From Urophycis tenuis (Eukaryota > Chordata > Actinopteri > Gadiformes > Phycidae), in the NCBI GenBank assembly GCA_036785325.1, contig JAXIVH010000016.1, forward strand, positions 8,787,247-8,851,246: DNA of 64,000 nucleotides, in the 5' to 3' direction. This document shows positions 63,391 to 64,000 of the stretch, piece by piece. Numbering within the stretch: position 1 is the first letter of the stretch; every line of letters begins with the position of its first letter. A program made the position numbers and the translations under genes. The notes beneath the pieces were generated by a model. The model ran no database searches, was not told the DNA's origin, and saw only the letters and a program-made list of their open reading frames with translations.

Positions 63391-64000
63391 AGTTTTTTTT
63401 TTTTTTTATTCATTTTTATTTATCCATTATTTTACCAGGGAGGTCATATTGAGACTTCAGTCTCTTTTTCAAATGGTCCCTGGCCAAGAAAGGTATCACT
63501 AAGAAATTGCTAAAAGAGAGAGGGAGAGAGAGAAAGTGACCTCATCGGTAAAAGACAAGCAATGGACCAACATCAAGCAGTGGACTAACATTAGACATAG
63601 ACATACATAAGAAGCAGACATATAAATTAGTACAGGCAAAGGATACAAAGCAGCATGAAATGGACACAGCACAGCACAATAAAAAGGCATACATATAACA
63701 TATAGGAACATATCAGCCAGCAACAAACAGTACCACATAGGCAGAAAAACAAGAGAGTGAAAAGGCAGCCTATACACAATCACACTTATGGTTTATGGTC
63801 TCCTTAATATATAATTTAAAATTATTAAGTGAAATAAAAGTGCCTAACTTCATCTGTTTCTGCAGAGCATTCCAGGTTGAAGGGGCATTGTAACTGAAGG
63901 CAATTTGACCAAATTTAGTTTGTACGGCCGATGTTTTAAAAACAATACTAAGGTGACAACTTCAGGCAAGTTCTGTACCTTGACTAGATTGTGTAAACAA
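63391..64000 (-). mobile_element. LINE 3' end
   Basis: The minus-strand 3' end begins at the T run 63391-63406 (an A tail on the coding strand), then a 3' UTR. Short coding remnants near 63780-63890 read FNAPSTWNALQKQMKLGTFI and LNNFKLYIKETINHK, the C-terminal segment of a CR1/L2-group LINE. It continues beyond the window. Confidence 0.6.

Overview
This window looks like ray-finned (teleost) fish DNA made almost entirely of transposable elements inserted into one another. The evidence is the element set: Rex1-type and Rex3-type LINEs, an L2 with a (TTGCC)n tail, an L1, RTE copies with GAAGAAG or GGAT tails, Gmr1-type Gypsy elements with integrase ahead of reverse transcriptase, a BEL/Pao element, Harbinger elements, a tRNA-headed SINE and a Ginger-type integrase transposon. 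I found no host gene, no rRNA or tRNA gene and no CRISPR array. Most coding stretches are broken relics. Two uninterrupted ORFs are the exceptions: the 5'-truncated RTE at 4.6-6.2 kb and the Rex3 copy at 41.9-43.1 kb.

Layout. 0.4-3.8 kb: a minus-strand EN-RT LINE. 3.9-10.85 kb: a minus-strand L2 split by an RTE, a Rex1 tail, a Rex1 copy and a TIR element. 10.85-15.89 kb: a CA-rich minisatellite enclosing a 4.1 kb TIR transposon that itself holds a 3.1 kb Rex1-like LINE. 15.89-23.75 kb: the 3' half of a Gmr1-type Gypsy split by a 5.8 kb L1 with a 12-bp target duplication. 23.9-28.2 kb: an LTR-like sequence split around two Rex3 copies. 28.7-35.2 kb: a Gmr1-type Gypsy with two nearly identical LTRs and a Harbinger inside. 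35.4-45.2 kb: a 9.8 kb Ginger-type transposon. 45.2-51.2 kb: the rest of a BEL/Pao element. 51.3-58.7 kb: two oppositely oriented copies of one Rex1-like LINE family on either side of another LINE. 58.7-59.4 kb: a 42-bp VNTR and an LTR-like block. 59.7-63.4 kb: a second plus-strand Gmr1-type element with a SINE inserted. 63.4-64 kb: the 3' end of another LINE.

The most notable system is the Ginger-type element at 35416-45197. It has terminal inverted repeats of about 806 bp, a 4-bp CCGG target duplication, and a minus-strand gene that I could thread through 15 exons with consistent splice sites and phases. The gene encodes a Gypsy-like integrase (HHCC, DDE, GPY/F), a linker with a 57-bp coding minisatellite, a Ulp1/SENP-type cysteine protease with His-Asp-Cys in place, and a C-terminal PHD finger. 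Two nonsense codons and three frameshifts make this copy inactive.

The insertions give a relative chronology. A BEL/Pao gag can be read across both the Gmr1 element (28735-35214) and the Ginger element, so BEL is the oldest layer there. The Gmr1 copy carries a Harbinger. Ginger carries Rex3, an RTE tail and a SINE. All classifications rest on reading motifs by eye; no database search was run.
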